Positions 51,167-61,196 of a stretch of 64,000 nucleotides of DNA are shown piece after piece (position 1 is the stretch's first letter; each line of letters opens with the position of its first letter). Position numbers and translations under genes: made by a program. Below the pieces are notes generated by a model. The model was not told the DNA's origin and searched no databases. It saw only the letters and a list, made by a program, of their open reading frames with translations. Source of the stretch: an uncultured Granulosicoccaceae bacterium (GTDB lineage: Bacteria; Pseudomonadota; Gammaproteobacteria; Granulosicoccales; Granulosicoccaceae); NCBI GenBank assembly GCA_937981955.1, contig CALJNA010000029.1, positions 1 to 64,000 on the forward strand, read 5' to 3'.

Positions 51167-51766
51167 TCAGTTACTCGGCTTGTCACAGGCTAAGCGTCCA
51201 AATAATCGAATGTGATGGAAACTATTGTGCAAAAAAACTTTTTCCCGCTGTGTGCCTTCTAATTGAAAGCCGTTTTTCAACAATACCTTATCTGATGCTG
51301 CATTACCCTCTGTGGTCCAGGCTTCCAGTCGATTCAAACCCAGATCCGTGTAAGCGTAGCTTGCGACGGCGCCTAGTGCTTCTGTAGCGTAACCATTGCT
51401 CCAGTATGTTGGGTGAATTTCGTATCCAAGCATGCCGCAGCGTGCTTTTTTCTCAATGCTGTTGATTCTAATTGAGCCAATGACCGTCTTGTGCTCTGTT
51501 GACTGCTGTCCGAGGTGACTATCAGTTTGTTCGCTTAAGCAAATAACCCAGGCGACGCCTTTTTTTCTTGCTTCCAGTTTTGACATCCAGCTGATAAAAC
51601 GTTCACTGCGCTTAAGCGTTGGCTGGTGTGGAATATCTGAGTATCGACTGACCTCTGGACACGACAGAATATGATGATAGCTTGCCGCATCTTGCATGAT
51701 CGGTTTTCGCAATAATAGTCGACTGGACGTAAGCGTCGGATACGATTTTGTTTTTAGTAAATTCAA
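51167..51766 (-). CDS. GNAT family acetyltransferase (RimJ/RimL-like)
   Basis: 'MLGYEIHPTYWSNGYATEALGAVASYAYTDLGLNRLEAWTTEGNAASDKVLLKNGFQLEG'. Confidence 0.9.
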   Translation of the reverse strand: MNLLKTKSYPTLTSSRLLLRKPIMQDAASYHHILSCPEVSRYSDIPHQPTLKRSERFISWMSKLEARKKGVAWVICLSEQTDSHLGQQSTEHKTVIGSIRINSIEKKARCGMLGYEIHPTYWSNGYATEALGAVASYAYTDLGLNRLEAWTTEGNAASDKVLLKNGFQLEGTQREKVFLHNSFHHIRLFGRLACDKPSN

Positions 51767-51788
51767 TGGAATCTAGAGGCGAGTGTGA

Positions 51789-52004
51789 CTAGCTAAGCCT
51801 GTTACGGAACTTGCCGCATCGCGTACAGCGCTCAACTGTCAGCAACTTGCCGGACTTAACATCGAACTGCTGTTCTTTGTCTATAGCCCATTTGTGATGG
51901 TTGTTTTTGCACATGATGTTTCCCTTTTCAGGTTTCTTTTTTTTGAAGGGCAGAATATTTGACATGGTGTAAAAAGCGTTGAAGCATGTTCGCAGTCTCA
52001 ACAA
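51789..52004 (-). CDS. Small Cys-containing protein with putative zinc motif
   Basis: 'MCKNNHHKWAIDKEQQFDVKSGKLLTVERCTRCGKFRNRLS'. Start uncertain. Confidence 0.55.
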   Translation of the reverse strand: MLRLRTCFNAFYTMSNILPFKKKKPEKGNIMCKNNHHKWAIDKEQQFDVKSGKLLTVERCTRCGKFRNRLS

Positions 52005-52125
52005 ATCGGTAGTAGCGCAATTGATTTAGTTTTAACTGACATGGCCAGAATACGATTCAGGTTTGTGCTTGTGTAGATTATATGAAGCCGGAAATAATGT
52101 GCAGGGATATGACTGCGACCGTTAC

Positions 52126-52857
52126 CTAGCTGCGCTTCTTTTGTACCACATGTTGCCGCGGCTTAACATTGATTTCTTCAACAACGGCATTGTCTGCTGT
52201 GTTCAGCATGCTAAGAACAGCGTCAGCAACATCATTTGCTTGTAGAGCATGCTCTGGTGCATTGCCCGGTTCAAAATCTAGGTTGCTAAAAAAATCGGTT
52301 TTGACCATGCCCGGGTTTACAATGCCCACGTGGCAATTCGCAGATGCGCATTCGTGCCTTAACGATTGTGCTGCGCCTCTTAGTCCGAACTTGGCCGCAC
52401 TGTACACACTGCCATAACGACCACCTTGCAACGCCGATTCGGATGCAATGAATACAATGTCACTGCGTGCATGTTGTTTTAGGCCGGGGAGCAATACTTT
52501 AAGTAAAATTAGCGGGCTGATCAGATTCAGCTGAATATTCTGTGTGATTTGGTCAGCGGAGAAATTCTCCAACGCGCCAAACTGTCCTGTGCCAGCATTA
52601 CAAACAACTCCGTCAATGGTGTGTGAATTCGCAGTCGAGTGGCTGAAAGTATTGATCAGTCGTTTTGCAAACATCTCTACCTCACCGGTATTCGACAGAT
52701 CAACCTGGAGCTGAACGAGGCCCTTCCGCTCACTTATGCTCGTGCGCGAAACGCCAACAACGGTGTGCCCTGTATCAAGCAGCCTGTTGGTTATTGCAAG
52801 GCCAATTCCTCTCGAATGCCCGGTTACCAATATGGTTCTCACGGCACGCTGACACAC
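52126..52857 (-). CDS. Short-chain dehydrogenase/reductase
   Basis: TGHSRGIGLAI cofactor motif, NAG motif, YSAAKFG active site. Confidence 0.92.
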   Translation of the reverse strand: MCQRAVRTILVTGHSRGIGLAITNRLLDTGHTVVGVSRTSISERKGLVQLQVDLSNTGEVEMFAKRLINTFSHSTANSHTIDGVVCNAGTGQFGALENFSADQITQNIQLNLISPLILLKVLLPGLKQHARSDIVFIASESALQGGRYGSVYSAAKFGLRGAAQSLRHECASANCHVGIVNPGMVKTDFFSNLDFEPGNAPEHALQANDVADAVLSMLNTADNAVVEEINVKPRQHVVQKKRS

Positions 52858-53855
52858 GGAAAGTACTGGGAAGGACTAATTTTGCTTTGCAATTGTGATT
52901 CACAGAAGCTTAACAATTTGCTTTCAGTCTGCTCGTCATATGACAACATATTGTCACGCATGTTCATGTCGGCCGCCAGTAGTTTGGAGTCCGGATAGAG
53001 TCGTATCATTTTTTTGAAAAACGGTTTCGGTAATCGGAACGGCCCCAGGCTTACGGAATGAATAGACTCTGCATGCAGTTCGCTAAACACCTGCTCGAAA
53101 AGCTCGGTATATAACTGCTCAAAGTTGTCTGACTTTAATAGTGGGTCGAAACGGAGTCCTATTTTCCAGCCATGTTGTTGTAGTGATTTCAAAGCGGCAA
53201 TACGTTTGGGCAGGGATGGAGTTTTGTGTTCCTCCGTGTTTGCGATCTCGGCGGGAGACAGGCTATAAGCTACAACGCAGTTCTCAATGGCAGGTCGTGC
53301 CAGCAGGTTTCTGATTTGTGTGCTCTTGGTTCTGATTTCAAGCATGGCTTTGGGCATAGTGCTGAAAGCATCAAGACACGAGTCAATAAAGTGCGTCATG
53401 GGCTCCAGTGCCAAAGAGTCGCAATCGTAACCGGAGAAAAACCAACTTGGCCTCGAGGAGCGCTGCGTCTGATTTTTTATATCTTCAAAAAAATCAGTGT
53501 AGTTGACAAAGACCACGTAGTTTGCAGAGCGATACATACCCTGCAAAAAACAGTAGCGACAATCGTATATACAATTTAGCATGTGGGAGAAGTAAAAATT
53601 ATTTTCCCCACCAATGTGATAGCCGGGTGGTGTTGGTAGTACGCGATTACCGTGTTTGCACGCGAGTATCAGTGCCGGGTTTTGCTTTTGCGTTCGAAAG
53701 TTTTGTGCCGGCGCATTGAAGACATCGGTGTACCGATCGATCGAAATTTGTCGCGTATTCGGATATTTGCTCAATATTGACTGTGTTTGAGGCAAAGAGG
53801 CAATGCCTCGTTCTATGTAAATAGTCTCCATCGATTTAATTGCTCGACTCTGCAA
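52839..53855 (-). CDS. Spore photoproduct lyase-like radical SAM protein
   Basis: Radical SAM CxxxCxxC in 'CIYDCRYCFLQGMY' and SPL-like 'GNRVLPTPPGYHIGGENNFYFSHMLN'. Overlaps the downstream SDR gene by 19 bp. Confidence 0.75.
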   Translation of the reverse strand: MQSRAIKSMETIYIERGIASLPQTQSILSKYPNTRQISIDRYTDVFNAPAQNFRTQKQNPALILACKHGNRVLPTPPGYHIGGENNFYFSHMLNCIYDCRYCFLQGMYRSANYVVFVNYTDFFEDIKNQTQRSSRPSWFFSGYDCDSLALEPMTHFIDSCLDAFSTMPKAMLEIRTKSTQIRNLLARPAIENCVVAYSLSPAEIANTEEHKTPSLPKRIAALKSLQQHGWKIGLRFDPLLKSDNFEQLYTELFEQVFSELHAESIHSVSLGPFRLPKPFFKKMIRLYPDSKLLAADMNMRDNMLSYDEQTESKLLSFCESQLQSKISPSQYFPCVSVP

Positions 53856-53876
53856 TAAACTTATAAATGAGCATGG

Positions 53877-54683
53877 CTAATAGCTGATTTTTGCATTGTC
53901 TATCTCAGACAATAGATTTTTGCGAATCGATTTTGCGTTACCGAGACAAAGCAGATCATTTTCATCTGGCATCGTATTAAATAGTGCTTTGTATCGATGC
54001 ACTAGTTGATTCAGAGTGTGTTGCTCGGTTGTTGTGTAATGTATTTGGCTTGTTAGCGACAAGCACAAGGCATCAACATCTTTAGTTTCTGGCAATGTGT
54101 TGAACGGTAAAGCTTGTAGTAGTTTCTCCACCGTCGGGATCGCGGCTTCTACGCAATCGGTTGCAAGCTTTCCGGTGACATTGGTAATACCGCTCTCTTT
54201 GTTGTCAGAAATGACTTTTACGCTATGTATAAAAGACAGGTCGAGTACTTTCGTGGCAGCGCTATAGATGCCGGAGGCTTCCATATCGAACGCTCGATCG
54301 TTTGTGTAGTTGGTTGAAGGTTGGTCTACGCTGACTATCTGAACTGAGTTAACTTCGGGTAACTTTCTGACGGCAGGCAAATGCGGGAACCACTGCCGAG
54401 CGCTGGCTTGATCTTGCACCCCATGAGCGATGCATGTTGTGCCAATTGGTTGATCGCTGCCTGCAATTCCCACATTAATAATGGCCGCTATATCAGGCAG
54501 GACCTGAAGCATCGCTGCTGTGCATGCTGCAGCATTGAGTTTGCCCACCCCGCATTGCAACAGATAGCCATGGTCGCCCTGATACAAGCGCAAATGAGAA
54601 TGGCTTAGTGCGCGCATGCCGAAATAGCTGATCAGCGGGCGCGCTTCAGGTGGCAGAGCGGTTATAAGGCAGGTTGGCAACAT
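53877..54683 (-). CDS. PNP/UDP phosphorylase-superfamily (MTA/SAH nucleosidase-like) protein
   Basis: 'AIINVGIAG', 'FDMEASGIYSAA' and 'VKVISDN' motifs. Confidence 0.75.
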   Translation of the reverse strand: MLPTCLITALPPEARPLISYFGMRALSHSHLRLYQGDHGYLLQCGVGKLNAAACTAAMLQVLPDIAAIINVGIAGSDQPIGTTCIAHGVQDQASARQWFPHLPAVRKLPEVNSVQIVSVDQPSTNYTNDRAFDMEASGIYSAATKVLDLSFIHSVKVISDNKESGITNVTGKLATDCVEAAIPTVEKLLQALPFNTLPETKDVDALCLSLTSQIHYTTTEQHTLNQLVHRYKALFNTMPDENDLLCLGNAKSIRKNLLSEIDNAKISY

Positions 54684-54781
54684 ATACCTTATTGTAACGC
54701 TTAACGGTGACTGAAGTTGGCGACCGCTGACGTTCTCGGTACACTAGTGGGAATAAACTTAGTCAAAAGAGATCCACGTGA

Positions 54782-55105
54782 ATGTTGATCAGTAATCTGG
54801 AAATCCTGCCGGACCATCGAATTGTCAGGCATTTGGGGCTTGTGCAAGGCAGTTCGGTTCGTTCAAAGCATGTGGGTCGCGACATTATGGCCAGTATAAA
54901 GAATATATTTGGCGGCGAACTGCAAGGGTATACAGAACTTCTCCACGAATCGCGCGAAGAAGCAACAGAGCGACTCATACAGCAAGCGCAGGGAATTGGT
55001 GCCAATGCTGTATTGAACGTTCGCTACAGTACGTCGAGTATAGCGGCCGGTGCGGCGGAAATATTCGTATACGGCACGGCCGTGGAGCTGGCGCAACGTG
55101 ATTGA
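54782..55105 (+). CDS. YbjQ/UPF0145 family protein
   Basis: 'LGLVQGSSVRSKHVGRDIMASIKNIFGGELQGYTELLHESREEATERLIQQAQGIGANAVLNVRY'. Confidence 0.88.
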   Translation: MLISNLEILPDHRIVRHLGLVQGSSVRSKHVGRDIMASIKNIFGGELQGYTELLHESREEATERLIQQAQGIGANAVLNVRYSTSSIAAGAAEIFVYGTAVELAQRD

Positions 55106-55628
55106 GATTATTCTTTTTCTGGTGTTCATGAGTTGTGGATTCATATTCGGACAACTGGCAGAGAAACGTCACTTCAAAAGTATCGTTGAGCGCGAGCAGC
55201 AGTTGAATTCCTTGCCTGTAGTCGCAAGTCGCTATCCTCCGGAAGATACGGCCTATCATCAGCAGCTGGTTTCCGGCAGTGTTGTTGTAGCGTCCGACTA
55301 CTTTAAGTCGTTTACCGCCGGGCTGATCAATATTTTCGGTGGCGTTGTCACGCCGTTTGAATCATTACTCGATCGTGGTCGGCGTGAAGCTATTTTGCGC
55401 ATGAAAGCAGAGGCGGGCAAACTCAATGCAGAGCTGGTGTTTAACGTCAAGCTGGAAACGACGCGTATTGCCACGGGGCGGGCTGGTGCAATCGAGGTGT
55501 TGGCCTACGGTACTGCCATGTTGCCAGTAGATGCTGGTCGTGCCAACGCTATAAATTCTTCTTCCGCTAATGACTTGTCTGCTATCGATAGTGCGCCTGT
55601 TGCCAGCGGTAGTGTGCCGCGGCGGTAG
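55098..55628 (+). CDS. Membrane-anchored YbjQ/UPF0145-like protein
   Basis: GTG start overlapping the upstream stop. N-terminal TM helix, then 'VVASDYFKSFTAGLINIFGGVVTPFESLLDRGRREAILRMKAEAGKLNAELVFNVKLETT'. Confidence 0.8.
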   Translation: MIEIILFLVFMSCGFIFGQLAEKRHFKSIVEREQQLNSLPVVASRYPPEDTAYHQQLVSGSVVVASDYFKSFTAGLINIFGGVVTPFESLLDRGRREAILRMKAEAGKLNAELVFNVKLETTRIATGRAGAIEVLAYGTAMLPVDAGRANAINSSSANDLSAIDSAPVASGSVPRR

Positions 55629-55633
55629 TTTCC

Positions 55634-56488
55634 ATGCGGTATGAAAACCGGCAGGCCCCTGAAGGGATTAACGTTACCAAAGTCAATCCATTGGTGCAGT
55701 TTCTCAAGTTTTTCATTGCATCAATTATCGTTGTAGTGCTCATTGTTGTGATTCTGCAGGTTGCGGGCGGTGCAATTGCCAAGCGCATTCCATTCAAATA
55801 CGAACTGCAGTTAATGGACACCGTCGACCCGCAGTTAGGTACTACGGGTGCATCGAGGGAGATGATTGCGTACCTGAACGATCTTGCATTTCGGGTAGGG
55901 AGGGAGCTACCCGTCGATGAAGGCATTAGCGTCAAGGTGCACTACAGTACGGAAGAGGTATTCAATGCATTTGCCACTATCGGTGGAAACTTACTTTTTT
56001 ATCGTGGTTTGCTGAATGAAATGCCCCACGAGAATGCGCTTGCCATGGTTATGGCACATGAAATAGCGCACGTTAATCATCGCGACCCAGTTGCCAGCCT
56101 CGGCGGAGGTGTCGCCAGCTTAATAGCCATGTCTATGTTTACCGGCATGTCGGGTCTTGCAGGAGATTTTTTCAATAAGACCTATTCGTTCACCGGCATG
56201 CAATTTACTCGTCGTATGGAAGAGACAGCAGATGAAGCAGCGCTTGGTGCAGTCAATGCGTTATACGGTCATGTTAATGGTGCGGGTGTGTTGTTTGAAG
56301 TCATGGGAGAAATTAAAGGTGACAGCGAAGCAATTCCTGATTGGCTTGAGCGATTTGCTGTCACTCATCCGTTAAGTAATGATCGGGTCAGCGCTGTGCG
56401 TATACTTGCGGCTAAGAATGGCTGGAGCAGCGAAGGGGAGACAACACCACTGCCGGCTGATTTTCTGTTGTGGCTGAACAGGGATTGA
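55634..56488 (+). CDS. M48 family metalloprotease
   Basis: N-terminal TM helix, HEIAH zinc motif, downstream ETADEAAL. Confidence 0.88.
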   Translation: MRYENRQAPEGINVTKVNPLVQFLKFFIASIIVVVLIVVILQVAGGAIAKRIPFKYELQLMDTVDPQLGTTGASREMIAYLNDLAFRVGRELPVDEGISVKVHYSTEEVFNAFATIGGNLLFYRGLLNEMPHENALAMVMAHEIAHVNHRDPVASLGGGVASLIAMSMFTGMSGLAGDFFNKTYSFTGMQFTRRMEETADEAALGAVNALYGHVNGAGVLFEVMGEIKGDSEAIPDWLERFAVTHPLSNDRVSAVRILAAKNGWSSEGETTPLPADFLLWLNRD

Positions 56489-56493
56489 ATCGT

Positions 56494-57456
56494 TTATGAC
56501 TGCTCGTTGATCCATCGATCAATTAAAAACCTGGCAATAGAATCTGTGCGCGGTAGCTGAAATTCGCAACGCTCATCTCCCCAGGTGCCAAACGTTTTGA
56601 GTTGCTCCACGGTAAACCATTGCGCATCTTCCAGCTCGTCAGGGTCACAGGTTATCTCGGTGCTGGTTGCAGTCGCTTCGAATCCAAGCATGATTGATCG
56701 AGGAAACGGCCAGGGTTGGGATGCAACGTACTGTACGTTTTCGGTGGTGATATTGGCTTCTTCATAAACTTCGCGTTGTACCGCCTGCTCCAGACTTTCG
56801 CCGACTTCAACAAACCCTGCCAAGGTTGAAAATACTCCGGGTGGCCAGTTTTTGTTTCTGCCCAGCAGACACAAAGCGGGTGATTCGCTGGTGGCCATGT
56901 GTTTGATTAGCATGATCACTGCCGGGTCAGTGCGTGGAAATGTGTGATGCTGGCAATCGTCGGTACTGCACAGCTTGATATGTCCTCCGTTGGTGCTGTG
57001 CAGTTCACCACCGCACCGGCTGCAAAAACGACAGGTGTCGTGCCAATAGATCATGCCGCGCGCGTATGCCATAAGCGCACCATCGGATGCACAGAGTGCC
57101 GGACCAACAACGCGCAAGTCGTCAAAGCGAACCTTTTGGCTGTCGGTGTGATGTTGGGCTGCAATGGTGGACCATTCCGCCAGTGAGGATTCGTCTGCGT
57201 TTGAAACACTAATGGCGAACATTGGACTGGACTCAACCAGTCCTAAGAAGATTTTCTGGTGCTTATCGGATGGCGCCGTGTTCGCTGGCAGCGTGAGCAT
57301 GTGTGGTATACCGGCCTGGTCTTCTCCCACCAGTGATTTTCCTTGCCATACGGGTACAAGCTTGGCACCTGGTGCATTGAACAGCTCGGCCTGCTTTGCC
57401 TCGCTTTTGCGTAGGTGATCAGCCCTATCCAGAAGTCCATGCGTGTAAAACATCAT
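56494..57456 (-). CDS. nudC: NADH pyrophosphatase (NudC-like)
   Basis: Zinc-ribbon CRFCSRCGGELH and Nudix box 'GFVEVGESLEQAVQREVYEEANI'. Confidence 0.92.
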   Translation of the reverse strand: MMFYTHGLLDRADHLRKSEAKQAELFNAPGAKLVPVWQGKSLVGEDQAGIPHMLTLPANTAPSDKHQKIFLGLVESSPMFAISVSNADESSLAEWSTIAAQHHTDSQKVRFDDLRVVGPALCASDGALMAYARGMIYWHDTCRFCSRCGGELHSTNGGHIKLCSTDDCQHHTFPRTDPAVIMLIKHMATSESPALCLLGRNKNWPPGVFSTLAGFVEVGESLEQAVQREVYEEANITTENVQYVASQPWPFPRSIMLGFEATATSTEITCDPDELEDAQWFTVEQLKTFGTWGDERCEFQLPRTDSIARFLIDRWINEQS

Positions 57457-57617
57457 GCTGCGTTTCTTATAGATTCCATTGCAGTATAGCTATGAAATGG
57501 TGCAGTATCTGGCTTCGGCGCAAATTCCTTGTGCCATATTTTTAAAGACGAGATTGTAAAAAAGAGATTTGCAAAAGGAATTGCGAAATAAGATTTGCGA
57601 AAAGAGAGTAGTGCGCC

Positions 57618-59972
57618 ATGAGTATTCTTGAACTTGATACAACGCTGCAGGCGCATGCTACTGGTGCAACTGCCAGGCTGAACGACAACTATCAACTGCA
57701 TCTGGATGTTCTTGAATCCTGGCTTTGCCGTGTTGCTATTGTGCCTGCCGATTCAGATTACGTTGCTCACTCCTGGATGGCGGGCCCGCCAGATACTGAT
57801 ATTCCCTGGCAGGGCAGGCACAGACTTAGCACTGAAGGGTTCAGCTGTCCGGCCGTTCAAGTAGCTGAACAGGCAGCGATGATATCGTCAGATGAATTCA
57901 GTATTGCTGTGCAGGCGTCACCACTGGCTATCAACATTCATCGAAAAACCACCACCGGTAAATTTCCGATGCTTGTTGACAGACCGATGGCGGCTTACCG
58001 TGTTCTTCCTCGACGTGGCTTGCTTCAGCATGCGCAAACGCGTGACCTTGGCGACCTGCACCTTGGTTTGGGTGATAAGTGCGGACCATTAGATAAGACC
58101 GGCCGGCGCTTCAGATGTTTGCAAACGGATGCGCTTGGCTACAACGCGGAAACGTCCGACCCGTTATACAAGCACGTTCCATGGATTATTGTTGGCAACA
58201 ATGACAAAGGCTTCTGCGGAATTTTCTACGACTCATTTTCAGAATTGAATATTGATCTTGGCGCGGAGCATTCCAACTATCACGATCACTATCGTCATAT
58301 AGAAAGCTATGATCGAGCACTCGTTTATTATGTTGTCGAAGGTCCGGCGTTGGTTGATGTTGTTAGACGTTTTCAACTGCTGACAGGTAAGCCGCATCTT
58401 CAGCCTCGCTGGTCGTTGGGTTTTGCACATACTTCCATGCATTTGGCAGACGATGATCACGCGCAGCAGGCGATTCTGAACTTTGTTGATGAATGCGAGC
58501 AGCGTAAAATCCCGCTTAGCGCGATACATTCAGGGTCAGGCTATACCACCCGAGATGACGGTCGTCGTTATGTCTTTACGTGGAATACAAAAAAGTTTCC
58601 GGATCGTGATGTTTTTTTTAATACGCTTGATAAAGCAGGTTTGCACAGTTGTGCCAACATCAAGCCCGTATTGTTGTGCGAGCACCCGCTGTTCGATGAG
58701 GTGGCGGAGTTTGGCGGCTTTATCAGAGATGCCCAAGGTAAACCGGCAATAGAGATGTTCTGGGGCGGACCCGGGGCCAGTCTTGATTTCACTCATCCAA
58801 AAACAGTGGCATGGTGGCAACGTGGAGTGACTGAACAGGTTTTGGGTGCAGGCTTTAGTGCCGCGTGGAATGATAACAACGAATGTGAGATCTGGGACGA
58901 GGGTGCGGTAGTTCATGGGTTTGGTGATTCAAAGTCTGCGATGGATGTTCGTCCCATTCAGGCATTGCTAATGGTGCGAGCAAGTTTTGAAGCAACTGCC
59001 GCATTCGCACCAGATAAAAGGCCTTACACCATTACACGAGCAGGTCCGGTGGGGATTGCACGATATGCTCAAACCTGGAGTGGAGATAACCGAACGTCGT
59101 GGCACACCTTGCAATGGAATCTGGCTAATGGGTTATCCATGAGCTTGTCCGGGCTTCCGTTTCTGGGCCACGACATAGGTGGATTTGACGGACCTAAGCC
59201 AGGCGCTGAACTTTTATGCCGGTGGGTGGAAATGATGTGTTTTCATCCAAGGGCAGTCATGAATTCATGGAAGCCCGGGGAAACTAATCCTGCAACTTTA
59301 CCGTGGATGCATAGCGGTGTTGAAGAACACATCAGAAATGTGCTCATTTTACGTTATCGCTTTTTACCCTGGTTGTATCACTTGAACTGGCGTTCGCATG
59401 TTAATGGTACCAACAGTATTGCTCCGATGATGCTGTATTACCCTGATCAGTCGTGTGTGAACGATCATAGTCAGTTTATGGTGGGTGAGCAGTTGCTGGT
59501 TGCACCTGTGGTCAACGAAGGTGAGCAACGCAGAGCAGTCTACTTACCGGATACCGCTAACGGATGGTATGCCTATACGCCAGATATCGAGCAGCCGACT
59601 CACTATGAAGGCAATCAGTCGATTATTGTCGATGCTCCGCTGGGGAAAATTCCGTTGTTTGTCAGAGGTGGCAGCGTTTTGCCAATAGCGACGGATTGGG
59701 CAGCCGCCACACCACACGATGCAACTGAAGTGTGCCTTAGCGTGTTTGTTACCAGCACGTCGGGTGAATTTTCTGAAGAACTGTTTTTTGATGACGGGCA
59801 ATCGTGGCGTTACAGAGACAAAGCCGCTTCGCTATTGAAAATTGATGTTAGTTGGAATAGTGCACAAGTACGTGTCAATGTTAGTGAGTGCTGGTCTGGT
59901 GAGGCGCGTCCCGAGATATCTGTGTCGGTTATCGGTCTGGCAAATCGATGCGTTGATGTTAGCTTGCCGTAA
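57618..59972 (+). CDS. Glycoside hydrolase family 31 (alpha-glucosidase-like)
   Basis: 'WRSLG', 'WNDNNECEIWDE' and 'GLPFLGHDIGGFDG' GH31 motifs. Confidence 0.9.
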   Translation: MSILELDTTLQAHATGATARLNDNYQLHLDVLESWLCRVAIVPADSDYVAHSWMAGPPDTDIPWQGRHRLSTEGFSCPAVQVAEQAAMISSDEFSIAVQASPLAINIHRKTTTGKFPMLVDRPMAAYRVLPRRGLLQHAQTRDLGDLHLGLGDKCGPLDKTGRRFRCLQTDALGYNAETSDPLYKHVPWIIVGNNDKGFCGIFYDSFSELNIDLGAEHSNYHDHYRHIESYDRALVYYVVEGPALVDVVRRFQLLTGKPHLQPRWSLGFAHTSMHLADDDHAQQAILNFVDECEQRKIPLSAIHSGSGYTTRDDGRRYVFTWNTKKFPDRDVFFNTLDKAGLHSCANIKPVLLCEHPLFDEVAEFGGFIRDAQGKPAIEMFWGGPGASLDFTHPKTVAWWQRGVTEQVLGAGFSAAWNDNNECEIWDEGAVVHGFGDSKSAMDVRPIQALLMVRASFEATAAFAPDKRPYTITRAGPVGIARYAQTWSGDNRTSWHTLQWNLANGLSMSLSGLPFLGHDIGGFDGPKPGAELLCRWVEMMCFHPRAVMNSWKPGETNPATLPWMHSGVEEHIRNVLILRYRFLPWLYHLNWRSHVNGTNSIAPMMLYYPDQSCVNDHSQFMVGEQLLVAPVVNEGEQRRAVYLPDTANGWYAYTPDIEQPTHYEGNQSIIVDAPLGKIPLFVRGGSVLPIATDWAAATPHDATEVCLSVFVTSTSGEFSEELFFDDGQSWRYRDKAASLLKIDVSWNSAQVRVNVSECWSGEARPEISVSVIGLANRCVDVSLP

Positions 59973-60005
59973 CAGCGCAATAAACTCTATCAGGAAGAAA
60001 CGACA

Positions 60006-61196
60006 ATGAAGCTACAGACACTCGATACCTACGTTGTTGGTAATCCACCGCCTCATTTTGGCGGGCAATATTTTATTTTCGTTAGACTTACCACCGACGA
60101 TGGTATCGAAGGCTTTGGTGAAGTCTATACAGCTACCTTTAGTCCGGCTGTTGTCGAGGCCATGATTCAAGACGTGTTTGAACATCATTTTCTGGATGCT
60201 GACCCGTTCCATATTGAAAGGTTGTGGCGCCGGGTTTACGGACGCGGTTATACATTAAGACCTGATGTATCTTTGATGAGCGTGTTGAGTGGTCTGGAAA
60301 CCGCGTGCTGGGATATTGTTGGGAAATCAGTTGGGAAGCCTGTGTACGAGTTATTGGGTGGCAAGGTCCATGATCGCTTGCGAAGCTATACGTATATCTA
60401 TCCACGCGAGGGAGAAGACGATTCTGTATACAGTGATCCCGATCTGGCAGCCACCCGTGCATTGGAATACATAGACATGGGGTTTACCGCGTTAAAATTT
60501 GATCCAGCAGGCCCGTATTCTGTTTATGACGGTAGGCAACCTTCTTTGACCGAGCTCGATCGTTCTGAACGATTTGTGAAAACGCTGAGAAAAGCAGTTG
60601 GCACCAAAGCTGATCTGCTGTTTGGTACTCATGGACAGTTTACTGCCTCTGGTGCTATACGTTTGGCAAAACGACTCGAAAGCAGTGACCCGTTGTGGTT
60701 TGAAGAACCCATGCCGCCGGACAATCCGAATGAAATGGCTAAGATAGCTCGCCAAACATCAATACCGATAGCAACCGGTGAAAGACTCACAACAAAATAC
60801 GAGTTTGCCAAAGTGCTGGAAACGCAGGCTGCATCCATTTTACAAATGGCCCTGGGTCGTGTGGGTGGTTTGCTTGAAGGTAAAAAAATCGCCGGTATGG
60901 CCGAAACCTACCATGCGCTAATCGCACCTCATCTTTATTGTGGTCCTATTGAAGGTGCGGCAAACGTGCAATTGGCAACATGTACTCCGAATTTCCTTAT
61001 TCTTGAAAGTATTGAGCGCTGGGAAGGCTTTCACGCGAGTATCTTGAACTCACCCATGCACTGGGAAGATGGATATGTGATTCCATCCAATGAACCTGGT
61101 ATTGGTGTTGAACTGAATGTTGAGGTTGCTTTGGCTAATCCGTATAACGCGAAAACGCTACATTTGAATATGGCCGAAGAGCCAGTGCCAGTTTAA
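60006..61196 (+). CDS. Mandelate racemase/muconate lactonizing (enolase superfamily) dehydratase
   Basis: 'GLETACWDIVGKSVGKPVYELLGGKVHDRLRSYTY' and 'LWFEEPMPPDNPNEMAKIARQTSIPIATGERL'. Confidence 0.9.
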   Translation: MKLQTLDTYVVGNPPPHFGGQYFIFVRLTTDDGIEGFGEVYTATFSPAVVEAMIQDVFEHHFLDADPFHIERLWRRVYGRGYTLRPDVSLMSVLSGLETACWDIVGKSVGKPVYELLGGKVHDRLRSYTYIYPREGEDDSVYSDPDLAATRALEYIDMGFTALKFDPAGPYSVYDGRQPSLTELDRSERFVKTLRKAVGTKADLLFGTHGQFTASGAIRLAKRLESSDPLWFEEPMPPDNPNEMAKIARQTSIPIATGERLTTKYEFAKVLETQAASILQMALGRVGGLLEGKKIAGMAETYHALIAPHLYCGPIEGAANVQLATCTPNFLILESIERWEGFHASILNSPMHWEDGYVIPSNEPGIGVELNVEVALANPYNAKTLHLNMAEEPVPV

